Assembly (NCBI RefSeq): GCF_005887615.1 | Contig: NZ_VANS01000001.1 | Coordinates: 793,415 to 857,414, forward strand | Direction: 5' to 3' | Source: Sulfitobacter sabulilitoris | GTDB lineage: Bacteria; Pseudomonadota; Alphaproteobacteria; Rhodobacterales; Rhodobacteraceae | Length of the DNA stretch: 64,000 nucleotides | Shown: one piece after another, positions 51,934-61,180 of the stretch | Layout: each line of letters starts with the position of its first letter | How positions within the stretch are numbered: the first letter of the stretch is position 1 | Translations under genes and position numbers: made by a program | The notes under the pieces: model-generated | Told to the model about the DNA's origin: nothing | Databases searched by the model: none | What the model saw: only the letters and a program-made list of their open reading frames with translations

Positions 51934-52743
51934 ATGGACCCCAATCGCCTCAAGGGTAAAAACATTCTGATCACCGGCGCCGCGCGCGGGATGGGCCAGG
52001 CCAACGCCGAGAGCTTTGCGGCCCAGGGGGCGAACGTGTGCCTTGGCGATCTGGATCTCGACGAGGCGCAGAAGGCCGCCGACGCGATCAACGCGAATGG
52101 CCAGGGCAAGGCGATCGCGGTCAAGATGGACGTGACCAGCCGCGCCGACAACGCCGCCGCCGTCGCCGCCACGGCAGATGCCTTCGGGTCGATCAATGTC
52201 GGCCTGTTCAACGCCGGCCTGAACAAGCCCCGGTTCTTCATGGATATCGACGAAGACAACTGGGACATGATCATGAACGTCAACACCAAGGCGATGTGGC
52301 TGGGGATGCAGGAGACGGCCCGCCAGATGATCGCCCAGGGCCCGATGGAGGATCACCCCTACAAGCTGATCAACGTCGGGAGCATCGCATCGCGCAAGCC
52401 GCTGGTGGACGTGACCGTCTATTGCACTTCGAAATACGGCTGCCTCGCGCTGACCCATTGCGGGGCCGTGGGACTGGCCGAGCACAACATCACCGTCAAC
52501 GGATACGCGCCCGGCGTCGTCGTGACCCCCTTGTGGGAACAGCTCGACAAGGATCTCGTCGATATCGGCTTCAAGGACCGCGAAGGCCAGGCTTACGACG
52601 ACATCGTGCGCGACGAGCTCAAGATCAAGCGCGTGTCCTACCCCAAGGACATCGTCGGCACGGCCTCGTTCCTGGCCAGCGACGACAGCGACTACATGAC
52701 CGGCCAGATGATCCACATCGATGGCGGCTGGTGCATCCAGTAA
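51934..52743 (+). CDS. Short-chain dehydrogenase/reductase (polyol-dehydrogenase-like)
   Basis: A 269-residue classical SDR with TGAARGMGQANAES (cofactor loop), FNAGLN in place of NNAG, catalytic Ser in NVGSIASRKP, YCTSK and DGGWCIQ at the end. Asp after beta-2 (LGDLDLDEAQ) suggests NAD. Closely related to the SDR at 48053-48850. It follows the regulator by 10 bp and probably oxidises the imported substrate or a diastereomer of it. Confidence 0.88.
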   Translation: MDPNRLKGKNILITGAARGMGQANAESFAAQGANVCLGDLDLDEAQKAADAINANGQGKAIAVKMDVTSRADNAAAVAATADAFGSINVGLFNAGLNKPRFFMDIDEDNWDMIMNVNTKAMWLGMQETARQMIAQGPMEDHPYKLINVGSIASRKPLVDVTVYCTSKYGCLALTHCGAVGLAEHNITVNGYAPGVVVTPLWEQLDKDLVDIGFKDREGQAYDDIVRDELKIKRVSYPKDIVGTASFLASDDSDYMTGQMIHIDGGWCIQ

Positions 52744-52803
52744 CGCCACCCCCACTCAACCCTTTGCAACAATCGTCGGCTGCGGCCGTCGGAGGAGACC
52801 CAT

Positions 52804-54102
52804 ATGTCACGCGCCCTAATGCCCAACCTGCTGACCCCGCAGGACCTTGAACCCGACTGGCGCTGGGAAGGCCGCCTGCCCGCCTGGGGCCATACCTCGG
52901 TGGATTTCGAACGCCGGATCGACCATGACCGGCTGCGCCGCTACCGGCTTGCCCGCACGCGTCAGGCGCTTCAGGCCTCCAACGCGGGCACGCTGCTGCT
53001 GTTTGACGTGAACAACATCCGCTACGTCAGCGCCACCAAGATCGGCGAATGGGAACGCGACAAGATGTGCCGCTTTTGCCTGCTGACCGGCGACGATGCG
53101 CCCTATGTCTGGGACTTCGGCTCCGCCGCCATGCACCACAAGAAATTCAGCGACTGGCTTGTGCCCGACCACTGCCGCGCCGGCGTGGTGGGGATGCGCG
53201 GCACGATCCCGCCCGAATTCGGCCTGATGCAGAAATACGCCAAGGAAATCGCGGGCCTCATCCGCGACGCGGGCATGGGCGACATGCCGGTGGGCCTCGA
53301 CTACGCCGAAACCTCGATGTTCCACGCGCTCAAGGCCGAGGGGCTCAATGTGGTCGATGGCCAGCAGATCATGCTGGCGGCGCGCGAGATCAAGAACTGG
53401 GACGAGATCCAGCTTCTGACGCAAGCCGCCTCGATGGTCGATGGCGTCTATCACATGATCTACGAAGAGCTGAAGCCGGGCGTGCGCGAGAACGACATCG
53501 TGGCACTCAGCAACAAGATGCTCTACGAGATGGGCAGCGACGACGTCGAGGCGATCAACGCCATTTCCGGCGAGCGTTGCAATCCGCATCCGCACAACTT
53601 CACCGACCGGTATTTCCGGCCCGGCGACCAGGCGTTCTTCGATATTCTCCAGTCGTACCAGGGCTATCGCACCTGCTATTACCGGACCTTCAACATCGGT
53701 CGCGCCACGCCCGCGCAGAACGACGCCTACGTCAAGGCACGCGAATGGATCGACGCGTCGATTTCCATGATCAAACCCGGCGTCAGCACCGACAAGGTGG
53801 CCGCAGTCTGGCCCAAGGCGGAGGAGTTCGGTTTCCCGGACGAGGATTCGGCCTTTGGCCTGCAATTCGGGCATGGGTTGGGGCTTGCGCTGCATGAGCG
53901 GCCCATCATCAGCCGCGCGGTCAGCCTTGATCACCCGATGGAGATCCAGACGGGGATGGTCTTTGCGCTGGAAACCTACTGCCCCGCGGCCGACGGCTAT
54001 TCCGCTGCGCGGATCGAGGAGGAGGTCGTCGTCACCGACACCGGCTGCGAGGTCATCTCGCTGTTCCCGGCCGAAGACCTGCCCATCGCCAACCGTTACT
54101 GA
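52804..54102 (+). CDS. M24 peptidase-fold protein with altered metal site
   Basis: A 432-residue protein with the creatinase/aminopeptidase P layout: an N-terminal domain (1-195, RRYRLARTRQALQAS, GTLLLFDVNNIRYVS) and a pita-bread domain. Expected metal ligands compare as follows: D280 present (FFDILQ); the next Asp, 11 residues on, is Cys291 (YRTCYYRTF); H357 (FGHGLG), E390 (ALETYCPA) and E405 (RIEEEVVV) present. DMSP lyase DddP is another M24-fold enzyme of this bacterial group with a similar N-terminus, but its ligands are kept differently, so this is not DddP. It may catalyse a non-peptidase reaction on the pathway compound. Operon position fits a catabolic step. Confidence 0.75.
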   Translation: MSRALMPNLLTPQDLEPDWRWEGRLPAWGHTSVDFERRIDHDRLRRYRLARTRQALQASNAGTLLLFDVNNIRYVSATKIGEWERDKMCRFCLLTGDDAPYVWDFGSAAMHHKKFSDWLVPDHCRAGVVGMRGTIPPEFGLMQKYAKEIAGLIRDAGMGDMPVGLDYAETSMFHALKAEGLNVVDGQQIMLAAREIKNWDEIQLLTQAASMVDGVYHMIYEELKPGVRENDIVALSNKMLYEMGSDDVEAINAISGERCNPHPHNFTDRYFRPGDQAFFDILQSYQGYRTCYYRTFNIGRATPAQNDAYVKAREWIDASISMIKPGVSTDKVAAVWPKAEEFGFPDEDSAFGLQFGHGLGLALHERPIISRAVSLDHPMEIQTGMVFALETYCPAADGYSAARIEEEVVVTDTGCEVISLFPAEDLPIANRY

Positions 54103-54158
54103 CCTCTCGCACCCGGACCCGGCAAGGGTCCGGGCCGCATTTGCCAAGGACACGCGCC

Positions 54159-55148
54159 ATGAGCCCCGCCAAGACGAAAACCAAGACCAACAACGAAGAC
54201 TACCTGCGCATGTACCGCCAGATGGTCCGCATCCGCACCTTCGAGGACAACGCCAACCAGCTTTACCTCTCGGCCAAGATGCCCGGCCTCACCCACATGT
54301 ATTCCGGCGAAGAGGCCGTCGCCGTGGGGATATGCGAAGCGCTGACCGACGATGACCGCATCACCTCGACCCATCGCGGCCACGGCCATTGCGTCGCCAA
54401 GGGCGCGGATTTCAAACAGATGTTCTGCGAGTTGCTGGGCAAGGAGGAAGGCTATTGCCGGGGCAAGGGCGGATCGATGCACATCGCCGACCAAAGCCAC
54501 GGCAACCTTGGCGCGAATGCCATCGTCGGCGGCTCCATGGGAATCGCCACCGGCTCGGCCCTGCGCGCCAAGATGCTGGGCCACGACGACGTGACCGTAT
54601 GTTTTTTCGGCGACGGGGCGACGGCGCAGGGGCTTTTGTACGAAGTGATGAACATGGCCGCCCTGTGGCACCTGCCCGTCATCTATGCCTGCGAAAACAA
54701 CGGCTATTCCGAATACACCCGGACCGAGGAGATCGCCGCCGGGTCGATCACCGCCCGTGCCGAGGCCTTCGGGATCGAGGCGCACAAGGTCGATGGCCAG
54801 GACGTGCTGGCGGTCAACGACCTGACCCAGAAACTGGTCGCGCGCTGCCGCAAGGGCGAGGGTCCGTTCTTCATCGAACTCGAAACTTACCGCTATCACG
54901 GGCACCACGTGGGCGACATCAACCGCGAATACTACCGGTCCAAGGACGAAGAGAAGGATTGGAAGGAAAACCGCGATCCGATCGTGCGGTTCCGGTCCTG
55001 GCTGGTCGATCAGGGCATCACGACCGAGGACGAGATCGAGGCGATGAACGCCGAGGTCGCCCAGGATGCTGCCGATGCCGTCGCCTACGCCGAGGCCGCC
55101 GCCTACCCCGATGTGTCCGAAGTGGACATGCACGTCTACGCGGACTGA
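54159..55148 (+). CDS. AcoA-like thiamine-diphosphate dehydrogenase E1, alpha subunit
   Basis: A 329-residue E1 alpha of the acetoin/pyruvate dehydrogenase type. TSTHRGHGHCVAKG, the GYCRGKGGSMHIAD phosphate-loop region and the ThDP motif GDGATAQG...ENNGY are present. It pairs with the next gene to decarboxylate or cleave a 2-oxo acid or acyloin. The sequence pattern (GKGGSMHIAD..GNLGANAIVGG) is closest to AcoA. ATG 54159 with AAGGA upstream is used rather than the TTG at 54141. Confidence 0.88.
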   Translation: MSPAKTKTKTNNEDYLRMYRQMVRIRTFEDNANQLYLSAKMPGLTHMYSGEEAVAVGICEALTDDDRITSTHRGHGHCVAKGADFKQMFCELLGKEEGYCRGKGGSMHIADQSHGNLGANAIVGGSMGIATGSALRAKMLGHDDVTVCFFGDGATAQGLLYEVMNMAALWHLPVIYACENNGYSEYTRTEEIAAGSITARAEAFGIEAHKVDGQDVLAVNDLTQKLVARCRKGEGPFFIELETYRYHGHHVGDINREYYRSKDEEKDWKENRDPIVRFRSWLVDQGITTEDEIEAMNAEVAQDAADAVAYAEAAAYPDVSEVDMHVYAD

Positions 55149-55160
55149 GGAGAGACCGCC

Positions 55161-56156
55161 ATGAGAGAGATCACGCTATCCCAAGCCGTCAACGAAGCGC
55201 TTGCCGAGGAAATGCGGCGCGACCCGACCACCTTCGTCATCGGCGAGGACGTGGCCGAGGCGGGCACCCCCTTCAAGGTGCTGTCCGGTCTGGTCGAGGA
55301 ATTCGGAACCGAGCGCGTCATCGACACCCCCATCGCCGAGCCGGGCTTCATGGGAATGGCGGTGGGTGCCGCAATGACCGGGGCGCGCCCCATCGTCGAT
55401 CTGATGTTCGGTGATTTCATCTTTCTGATCATGGACCAGCTGTGCAACCAGGCGGCCAAGACCCACTATATGTCGGGCGGCAAGCTGAACGTGCCGCTGG
55501 TGTTGCGCACCAATCTCGGGGCCACCCGCCGCTCCGCCGCGCAGCACAGCCAGTCGTTGCAGGCGCTGGTGGCGCATATTCCGGGGCTCAAGGTCGCGAT
55601 GCCGTCCTCGGCCTACGAGGCCAAGGGCCTGATGAAGACGGCAATCCGCGACAACAACCCCGTGGTCATCTTCGAAGACAAGCTGATGTATCAGGACAAG
55701 GCCCCGGTGCCAGAGGAGGAATATCTGATCCCCTTCGGCGTGGCGAACGTCAAACGCGAAGGCACCGACATCACGCTGATCGCCACCTCGTCCATGGTGC
55801 AGGTCGCGGAAAAGGCCGCCGAAATCCTGGCCGGTGAGGGCATCAGCGCCGAAGTGATCGACCCGCGCACGATCGTCCCGCTGGACGAGAAGACCTTGCT
55901 GGACAGTGTGCGCAAGACCAGCCGCGCCATCGTCATCGACGAAGGCCACCAAAGCTATGGCGTCACCGCCGAAATCGCCAGCCGCCTGAACGAAAAGGCA
56001 TTCTACCACCTCGACGCGCCGGTGCTGCGCATGGGGGCGATGGACGTGCCGGTGCCGTTTTCGCCCGCGCTCGAAGATGTCACCGTTCCGACACCCGACA
56101 CGGTTGCGGCCAATGCCCGCAAGCTCTGCGCCGGGGAGATGATCCATGCCGCATGA
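55161..56156 (+). CDS. AcoB-like thiamine-diphosphate dehydrogenase E1, beta subunit
   Basis: A 331-residue transketolase-like E1 beta. It begins EITLSQAVNEALAEEM and has GEDVAEAGTPFKV, IDTPIAEPGFMGMAVGAAM, LMFGDFIFLIMDQL and a C-terminal IDPRTIVPLDEKT. Together with the alpha subunit it forms the ThDP active site. Spaced 12 bp from the alpha gene, with a stop that overlaps the following lipoyl-carrier start by 11 nt. Confidence 0.9.
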   Translation: MREITLSQAVNEALAEEMRRDPTTFVIGEDVAEAGTPFKVLSGLVEEFGTERVIDTPIAEPGFMGMAVGAAMTGARPIVDLMFGDFIFLIMDQLCNQAAKTHYMSGGKLNVPLVLRTNLGATRRSAAQHSQSLQALVAHIPGLKVAMPSSAYEAKGLMKTAIRDNNPVVIFEDKLMYQDKAPVPEEEYLIPFGVANVKREGTDITLIATSSMVQVAEKAAEILAGEGISAEVIDPRTIVPLDEKTLLDSVRKTSRAIVIDEGHQSYGVTAEIASRLNEKAFYHLDAPVLRMGAMDVPVPFSPALEDVTVPTPDTVAANARKLCAGEMIHAA

Positions 56157-57465
56157 CGTGACCATGCCCCAGCTTGGCATGGCCCAGGACGCCGGCAAGA
56201 TCGTGTCGTGGTTCAAGTCGGCGGGCGATTCCGTTGCCAAGGGCGACGCCCTTTTCGAGGTCGAGACCGACAAAGCGACGATGGAGGTGGAAGCACAGGC
56301 CGACGGCTTCCTGACCAACATCGCGGCGGCCGAGGGCGAGGACGTCCCCGTGGGCGCGGTGATCGCCCGCATATCCGACAGTGCGCAGGACGACGCGCCA
56401 GCGCCCGAACGCGCCGCGCCCGCTCCGGCAGCCGCGGCCGATGACGCCTTGCCCGAGGGAACCGCCGTCACCATGCCGCAACTGGGCATGGCGCAGGACA
56501 CCGGCCTGCTGGTCACGTGGCTGAAAACGCCCGGCGATGCCGTCGCGCGGGGCGATCTGCTGTTCGAGGTGGAAACCGACAAATCCACGATGGAAGTCGA
56601 GGCCGACGCCGATGGCTACCTCGCCGCCACCCTCGCCCATGCGGGCGAAGACGTGCCGGTGGGCCAGGCGGTCGCCATCATCAGCAAGGACAAACCCCAA
56701 GCGCCCGTTGCGCGCGGTATCGCGGATGGACAGGCGGGCACGGCATCCCCGCCGAGCGCACCGTCGCGCAGCGCACCCGCGCCAAAACCCGCCAAAGCGG
56801 TAAGCGACCGCGCCCCCAAGGCGACCACCGCGGCCACTCCCCCCCGCGCGCAGGGGCGCATCCTCGCCTCGCCCAAGGCGCGCCGCATCGCACTGGCCGA
56901 AGGGCTCGACCTTGCGCGGCTGGCCGCGGCGGGGCACGCGCAACCCTTTCATGTCGCGGATCTGGACGCGCTGCGCGCCCTGCCCGCCGACACGCCGCCC
57001 CAAGCGCAGACGGTCGCCGCCGCACAACGCTTCGTCGCCGAGGTCGCGGAGGATGGCCTGCCCGCCTTTGCGGCATGGGCGGCCAAGGCGCATGACCTGT
57101 CCGACGCGGATGCGATCCTCGCGGCACTCGCGGGCGGCAGCCTGCCGGGCGGGCAAAGCTCTGTCATCGCCATCACGCGCCACGGCGTCAGCCGCACCTA
57201 CGACGTTCCCGCGGGCCGCGCGCTGTCGCAGGTGGTGCCCGGCGACGCGGACCCCGACCTGATCCTGCGCGATCTGCGTGGCACGGCGGTGCAAACCGTC
57301 CAGGCCGGGGCGGGCGCGGTGCCCACCCTGACCCTCGCGCCCCGTGGGGCCGGAGTGTCGATCACGCTCGAATGCAGCGCCGCCCAGATGGATGCCGATG
57401 CTGCGATCGCGCTTCTTTCCAACTTCGCAGGCCGGGTGGAGCACCCGCTCCGCCACCTGCTCTGA
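56146..57465 (+). CDS. Two-lipoyl-domain carrier with E3/E1-binding domain and inactive E2-like tail
   Basis: A 439-residue protein. Two tandem lipoyl domains (about 3-78 and 106-181) carry the lipoylation motifs ETDKATMEVEA (K43) and ETDKSTMEVEA (K146). A Pro/Ala linker follows, then a peripheral subunit-binding domain (about 238-275, ILASPKARRIALAEG). The last 150 residues align loosely with an E2 catalytic domain, but the HRxxxG active-site motif is gone (SAAQMDADAA replaces it). It therefore supplies lipoyl arms and docking, while the true E2 activity is on a separate gene at 58918. It overlaps the E1 beta stop by 11 nt. Confidence 0.85.
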   Translation: MPHDVTMPQLGMAQDAGKIVSWFKSAGDSVAKGDALFEVETDKATMEVEAQADGFLTNIAAAEGEDVPVGAVIARISDSAQDDAPAPERAAPAPAAAADDALPEGTAVTMPQLGMAQDTGLLVTWLKTPGDAVARGDLLFEVETDKSTMEVEADADGYLAATLAHAGEDVPVGQAVAIISKDKPQAPVARGIADGQAGTASPPSAPSRSAPAPKPAKAVSDRAPKATTAATPPRAQGRILASPKARRIALAEGLDLARLAAAGHAQPFHVADLDALRALPADTPPQAQTVAAAQRFVAEVAEDGLPAFAAWAAKAHDLSDADAILAALAGGSLPGGQSSVIAITRHGVSRTYDVPAGRALSQVVPGDADPDLILRDLRGTAVQTVQAGAGAVPTLTLAPRGAGVSITLECSAAQMDADAAIALLSNFAGRVEHPLRHLL

Positions 57466-57481
57466 CCAATCGAGGACCGAC

Positions 57482-58906
57482 ATGGAATTCACTGATCTCT
57501 ACATCAACGGCGGCTGGCACAAGGGCACGGATCGCTTTGACGTGATCAACCCCGCCACCGAGGAGGTGCTCGCCTCCGTCGCCTCCGCAGGTATCGCCGA
57601 TGCCGACGCGGCCCTCGACGCGGCGCAGACCGCGATGGCCGACTGGGCCGCGCGCACCCCCCGCGAACGCTCCGAGGTCTTGCGCAAGGCGTGGGAACTG
57701 ATGACCGCGCGGCTCGATCACTTTGCGCGGCTGATCACGCTGGAGAACGGCAAGGCCCGCGCCGACGCCATGGGCGAAGCGGGATATGCGGCCGAATTCT
57801 TTCGCTGGTTCGCCGAAGAGGCGGTACGCGCCGACGGCATGATCACCCATGCTCCCGCCTCTGGCGCGCGCATCATGGTGCAGCACAAGCCCGCCGGGCT
57901 GGCGGTGCTGGTCACCCCCTGGAACTACCCCGCCGCCATGGGCACACGCAAGATCGCCCCGGCGCTGGCCGCCGGTTGCGGCGTTATCATCAAGCCCGCA
58001 TCGGAAACGCCGCTGACCATGCTGGCCCTGATGCCCTTGCTGGAAGAGGCCGGCGTGCCGGCGGGGCTGGTCAACGTGCTGCCGTCCAGGCAGACGGGCG
58101 CGCTGGTCGATCACATGCTGCACGACCCGCGGGTCCGCGTCGTCAGCTTCACCGGCTCCACCGGGGTGGGGCGCAAGCTGCTCAAATCCGCCGCCGACCA
58201 AGTGCTGAAACCGGCGATGGAGCTGGGTGGCAACGCCCCGGTCGTGGTGCTGGACGACGCCGACATGGACACCGCCATCGAAGGCACCATGCTGGCCAAG
58301 ATGCGCAACCTGGGCGAGGCATGTACCGCCGCCAACCGGATATATGTCCACGAGGACATCGCGCCCGAATTCACCCGGCGGCTGGCCGACCGGATGTCGG
58401 CGCTCAAGGTGGGCGACGGCACGGACGCCAGCGTCGATGTGGGGCCGCTGGTCAATGCCGATACCCGCGACAAGGTGGCGGCCTTCGTGGCCGACGCCGT
58501 GGCCAAGGGCGCCAAGGTGGAATGCGGCGGCACGACGCCCGGAGGCGTGGGGTATTACTATCCTCCGACGGTGCTGTCGAACGTGCCCGCCGATGCCGAT
58601 TGCGTCCATGACGAGATTTTCGGCCCCGTCGCGGCGATCCAGACCTTTCGGGACCTCGACGACGCGATCGCGCGCGCCAATGACACCGAATACGGCCTTG
58701 TGGCCTATGTCTTTTCCGGCGATTTCAAACGCGCCTTGCAGGTCTGCGAACGGCTGGATTACGGGATGGTCGGGCTGAACCGCGGGCTGGTCAGCGACCC
58801 CGCCGCCCCCTTCGGCGGCACCAAGCAGTCGGGCCTTGGCCGCGAGGGCGGCCACGAGGGCATGCTGGAGTTCATGGAAACACAATACATCTCGGCAAGC
58901 TGGTAA
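57482..58906 (+). CDS. Aldehyde dehydrogenase (succinate-semialdehyde-dehydrogenase-like)
   Basis: A 474-residue NAD(P)-dependent aldehyde dehydrogenase. TPWNYPAAMGTRKIAPAL (cofactor binding), general base E247 in MELGGNAPV, nucleophile C281 in NLGEACTAANR and the C-terminal PFGGTKQSGLGREGG are all present. Its place inside an AcoABC-like operon suggests that it oxidises the aldehyde released when an acyloin is cleaved by the E1; the identity of that aldehyde is unknown. It lies 16 bp from the lipoyl-carrier gene. Confidence 0.9.
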   Translation: MEFTDLYINGGWHKGTDRFDVINPATEEVLASVASAGIADADAALDAAQTAMADWAARTPRERSEVLRKAWELMTARLDHFARLITLENGKARADAMGEAGYAAEFFRWFAEEAVRADGMITHAPASGARIMVQHKPAGLAVLVTPWNYPAAMGTRKIAPALAAGCGVIIKPASETPLTMLALMPLLEEAGVPAGLVNVLPSRQTGALVDHMLHDPRVRVVSFTGSTGVGRKLLKSAADQVLKPAMELGGNAPVVVLDDADMDTAIEGTMLAKMRNLGEACTAANRIYVHEDIAPEFTRRLADRMSALKVGDGTDASVDVGPLVNADTRDKVAAFVADAVAKGAKVECGGTTPGGVGYYYPPTVLSNVPADADCVHDEIFGPVAAIQTFRDLDDAIARANDTEYGLVAYVFSGDFKRALQVCERLDYGMVGLNRGLVSDPAAPFGGTKQSGLGREGGHEGMLEFMETQYISASW

Positions 58907-58917
58907 GGGAGGCGCAT

Positions 58918-59790
58918 ATGTCGGACATCATCGCCAGCCCATCGACCCGCCGCATGGCACGCGAGCGCGGAGTGGACATAGCCGCCCTCGCGCAGCGGCT
59001 TGGCCGTCAAACCATCGCCGCCGAGGATATCGACGGCAGTGCGGCGCCCGCGGCGGGCGACACGTCGCTGTGGGATGTGGATCATGCGCAATATGGCCCC
59101 GTGACGACGGAACCGATGAGCCGTTTCGCGCAGGTCGCGGCGCGCAATCTGGCCGCGGCGCAGGCGTTGATCCCCGCCGTGACCCACCACGACAGCGCGG
59201 ATGTGAGCGCGATGGAGGCGTTGCGCAAGGCGTGGCGCCCCGAGGCGGAGGCGCGCGGTATCAAGCTGACCGCGCTGGCGTTTCACGTGGCCGCGCTGGC
59301 GCGCGCGCTGCATGAATTTCCCCGCTTCAATGCCTCGCTGACACCGGATGGCGACATGCTCGTCCTCAAGGATTTTGTCCATATCGGCATCGCGGTCGAC
59401 ACGCCGCATGGCTTGATGGTGCCCGTCATCCGCGACGCCGACCGCAAGGGGCTGTGGCAGATCGCTTCGGAGATCATAGACCTGGCGGCCCGCGCGAATG
59501 CCCGCAAGATCGGCCCTGACGACATGGGCGGCGCCTCGATGACGATCACCAGCCTCGGCGGGATCGGCGGCCGCGCATTTACCCCGATCGTCAATCCGCC
59601 CGAGGTTGCTATTCTCGGCATCACCCGCACCCGCGTCGAAACCTTCTGGGACGGCGACACGCCGCGCCCGGTGCCGATGGTTCCGCTCGATCTGTCCTAT
59701 GATCACCGCGTGATCAACGGCGCCGATGCCGCGCGTTTCATGGCGCATTACTGCGGCTTGATCGCGGATCCGCGCAACATGCTGATCTGA
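58918..59790 (+). CDS. Lipoyl-less dihydrolipoyl acyltransferase (catalytic E2)
   Basis: A 290-residue protein with an N-terminal peripheral subunit-binding domain (about 5-40, ASPSTRRMARERGVDIAAL) and a complete catalytic acyltransferase domain ending in YDHRVINGADAARF, with the active-site His and an Asn (also found in Azotobacter E2) in place of Asp. There is no lipoyl domain; the arms must come from the carrier encoded at 56146. It transfers the acyl group from lipoyl to CoA. RBS GGAGG precedes the ATG. Confidence 0.9.
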   Translation: MSDIIASPSTRRMARERGVDIAALAQRLGRQTIAAEDIDGSAAPAAGDTSLWDVDHAQYGPVTTEPMSRFAQVAARNLAAAQALIPAVTHHDSADVSAMEALRKAWRPEAEARGIKLTALAFHVAALARALHEFPRFNASLTPDGDMLVLKDFVHIGIAVDTPHGLMVPVIRDADRKGLWQIASEIIDLAARANARKIGPDDMGGASMTITSLGGIGGRAFTPIVNPPEVAILGITRTRVETFWDGDTPRPVPMVPLDLSYDHRVINGADAARFMAHYCGLIADPRNMLI

Positions 59791-59803
59791 CAGGGGCCGG
59801 GGC

Positions 59804-61180
59804 ATGCGCGACAAAACGGATCTTTTGGTCATCGGCGCCGGGCCCGGCGGCTATGCCTGCGCCTTTCGGGCCGCCGACCTTGGCCGCGACGTGACGGTGG
59901 TCGATGCACGCGAGACCCTTGGCGGCGTCTGCCTGAACGAAGGCTGCATCCCCTCCAAAGCCCTGCTTCATGCCGCCGAGACCCTTCGTGACGCGGCCCA
60001 TATGGGCGCGTGGGGGATCACCTTTGGCGCACCCAAGATCGACCTCGACGCGCTGCGCGCCAGAAAGAACGACATCGTCAGTCAACTCACCGGCGGGCTG
60101 GGCGGCATCGCCAAACGGCGCAAGGTTCGCCGGGTCCAGGGCACGGCGCGCTTCAGCGGTGCCAACACGGTCGAGATCGACGGAACCGAAATGCGGTTCG
60201 ACCAGGCCGTGATCGCCGTCGGCTCCGCCCCGATCCGGCTGGCCGGCTGGCCGGAGGATGCGCGCATCTGGGACAGCACCGCAGCGCTGGAGCTGCGCGA
60301 GGTGCCGGACACGCTCGCCATCGTGGGGGGCGGCATCATCGGGCTGGAAATGGCGACGATCTATTCCGCGCTCGGGTCGCAGGTCACGGTCGTCGAGCTT
60401 GCCGGGCAGATCGCACCCGGCGCTGACGCGCAGGCGGTCGCCATCCTGCACGCCGCCCTGACCGCGCAGGGTGTCACCGTTCACACGGCGACCCGGGTCG
60501 ACGCGGTCGCGGCCACGGCATCCGGGCTGACCCTGACCTGCTCGGGCCATTTCAAAGGGCGCATCACGGCCGATGCGGTCATTCAATCGGTCGGGCGGCG
60601 CGCCAATGGCGACCGCATCAATGCGCAGGCCGCGGGCCTGACCGTGACGGATCGCGGCACCATCGAGGCCGACGCGACGGGCCGTACCCGCCTGCCCCAC
60701 ATCTTTGCGATCGGCGACGTGACGGGCAACCCGATGCTGGCCCACCGCGCCACCCACCAGGGCCATATCGCCGCCGAGGTCGCCACGGGTCACACCGCGG
60801 CCCTCGGGACAACGCTTGTTCCTTCGGTCGCCTATACCAGCCCGGAACTGGCCTGGGTCGGACTGACCGAGGCGCAGGCCAAGGCCGATGGACATCCCGC
60901 TAAGGCGACCTCGTTTCCCTGGGCCGCCAGTGGCCGCAACCTTGCCTCGGGCGGCGGCGACGGGATGACCAAGTTGATCTATCACCCGCAGACGCACCGC
61001 CTGTTGGGCGGCACGATCGTCGGGCGCAACGCGGGCGAATTGCTGGCGGAAATCACGTTGGCCATCGAGATGGGGGCGACGCTCGACGATATCGGCCTGA
61101 CGGTCCACGCGCATCCGACCCTCTCGGAAACGGTTGCCTTCGCCGCGGAGAAGGCGCTTGGCACCTTGACGGACCTGTGA
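59804..61180 (+). CDS. Dihydrolipoyl dehydrogenase (E3)
   Basis: A 458-residue flavoprotein that reoxidises lipoyl groups with NAD. FAD motif GAGPGGYACAFRA, redox disulfide C43/C48 in GGVCLNEGCIPSKA, NAD motif GGGIIGLEMATIYSALG and the C-terminal HAHPTLSE with the catalytic His-Glu pair. Last enzyme of the complex; its stop overlaps the GTG start of the next SDR by 4 nt. A dedicated E3 in the operon suggests a complete, separate complex. Confidence 0.94.
   Translation: MRDKTDLLVIGAGPGGYACAFRAADLGRDVTVVDARETLGGVCLNEGCIPSKALLHAAETLRDAAHMGAWGITFGAPKIDLDALRARKNDIVSQLTGGLGGIAKRRKVRRVQGTARFSGANTVEIDGTEMRFDQAVIAVGSAPIRLAGWPEDARIWDSTAALELREVPDTLAIVGGGIIGLEMATIYSALGSQVTVVELAGQIAPGADAQAVAILHAALTAQGVTVHTATRVDAVAATASGLTLTCSGHFKGRITADAVIQSVGRRANGDRINAQAAGLTVTDRGTIEADATGRTRLPHIFAIGDVTGNPMLAHRATHQGHIAAEVATGHTAALGTTLVPSVAYTSPELAWVGLTEAQAKADGHPAKATSFPWAASGRNLASGGGDGMTKLIYHPQTHRLLGGTIVGRNAGELLAEITLAIEMGATLDDIGLTVHAHPTLSETVAFAAEKALGTLTDL

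Noticed and set aside
52804-54102. DMSP lyase DddP
   Set aside because: The N-terminal layout is similar, but the DddP metal-ligand pattern (FDTD..CTDISRTW) is replaced by FFDILQ..TCYYRTF.
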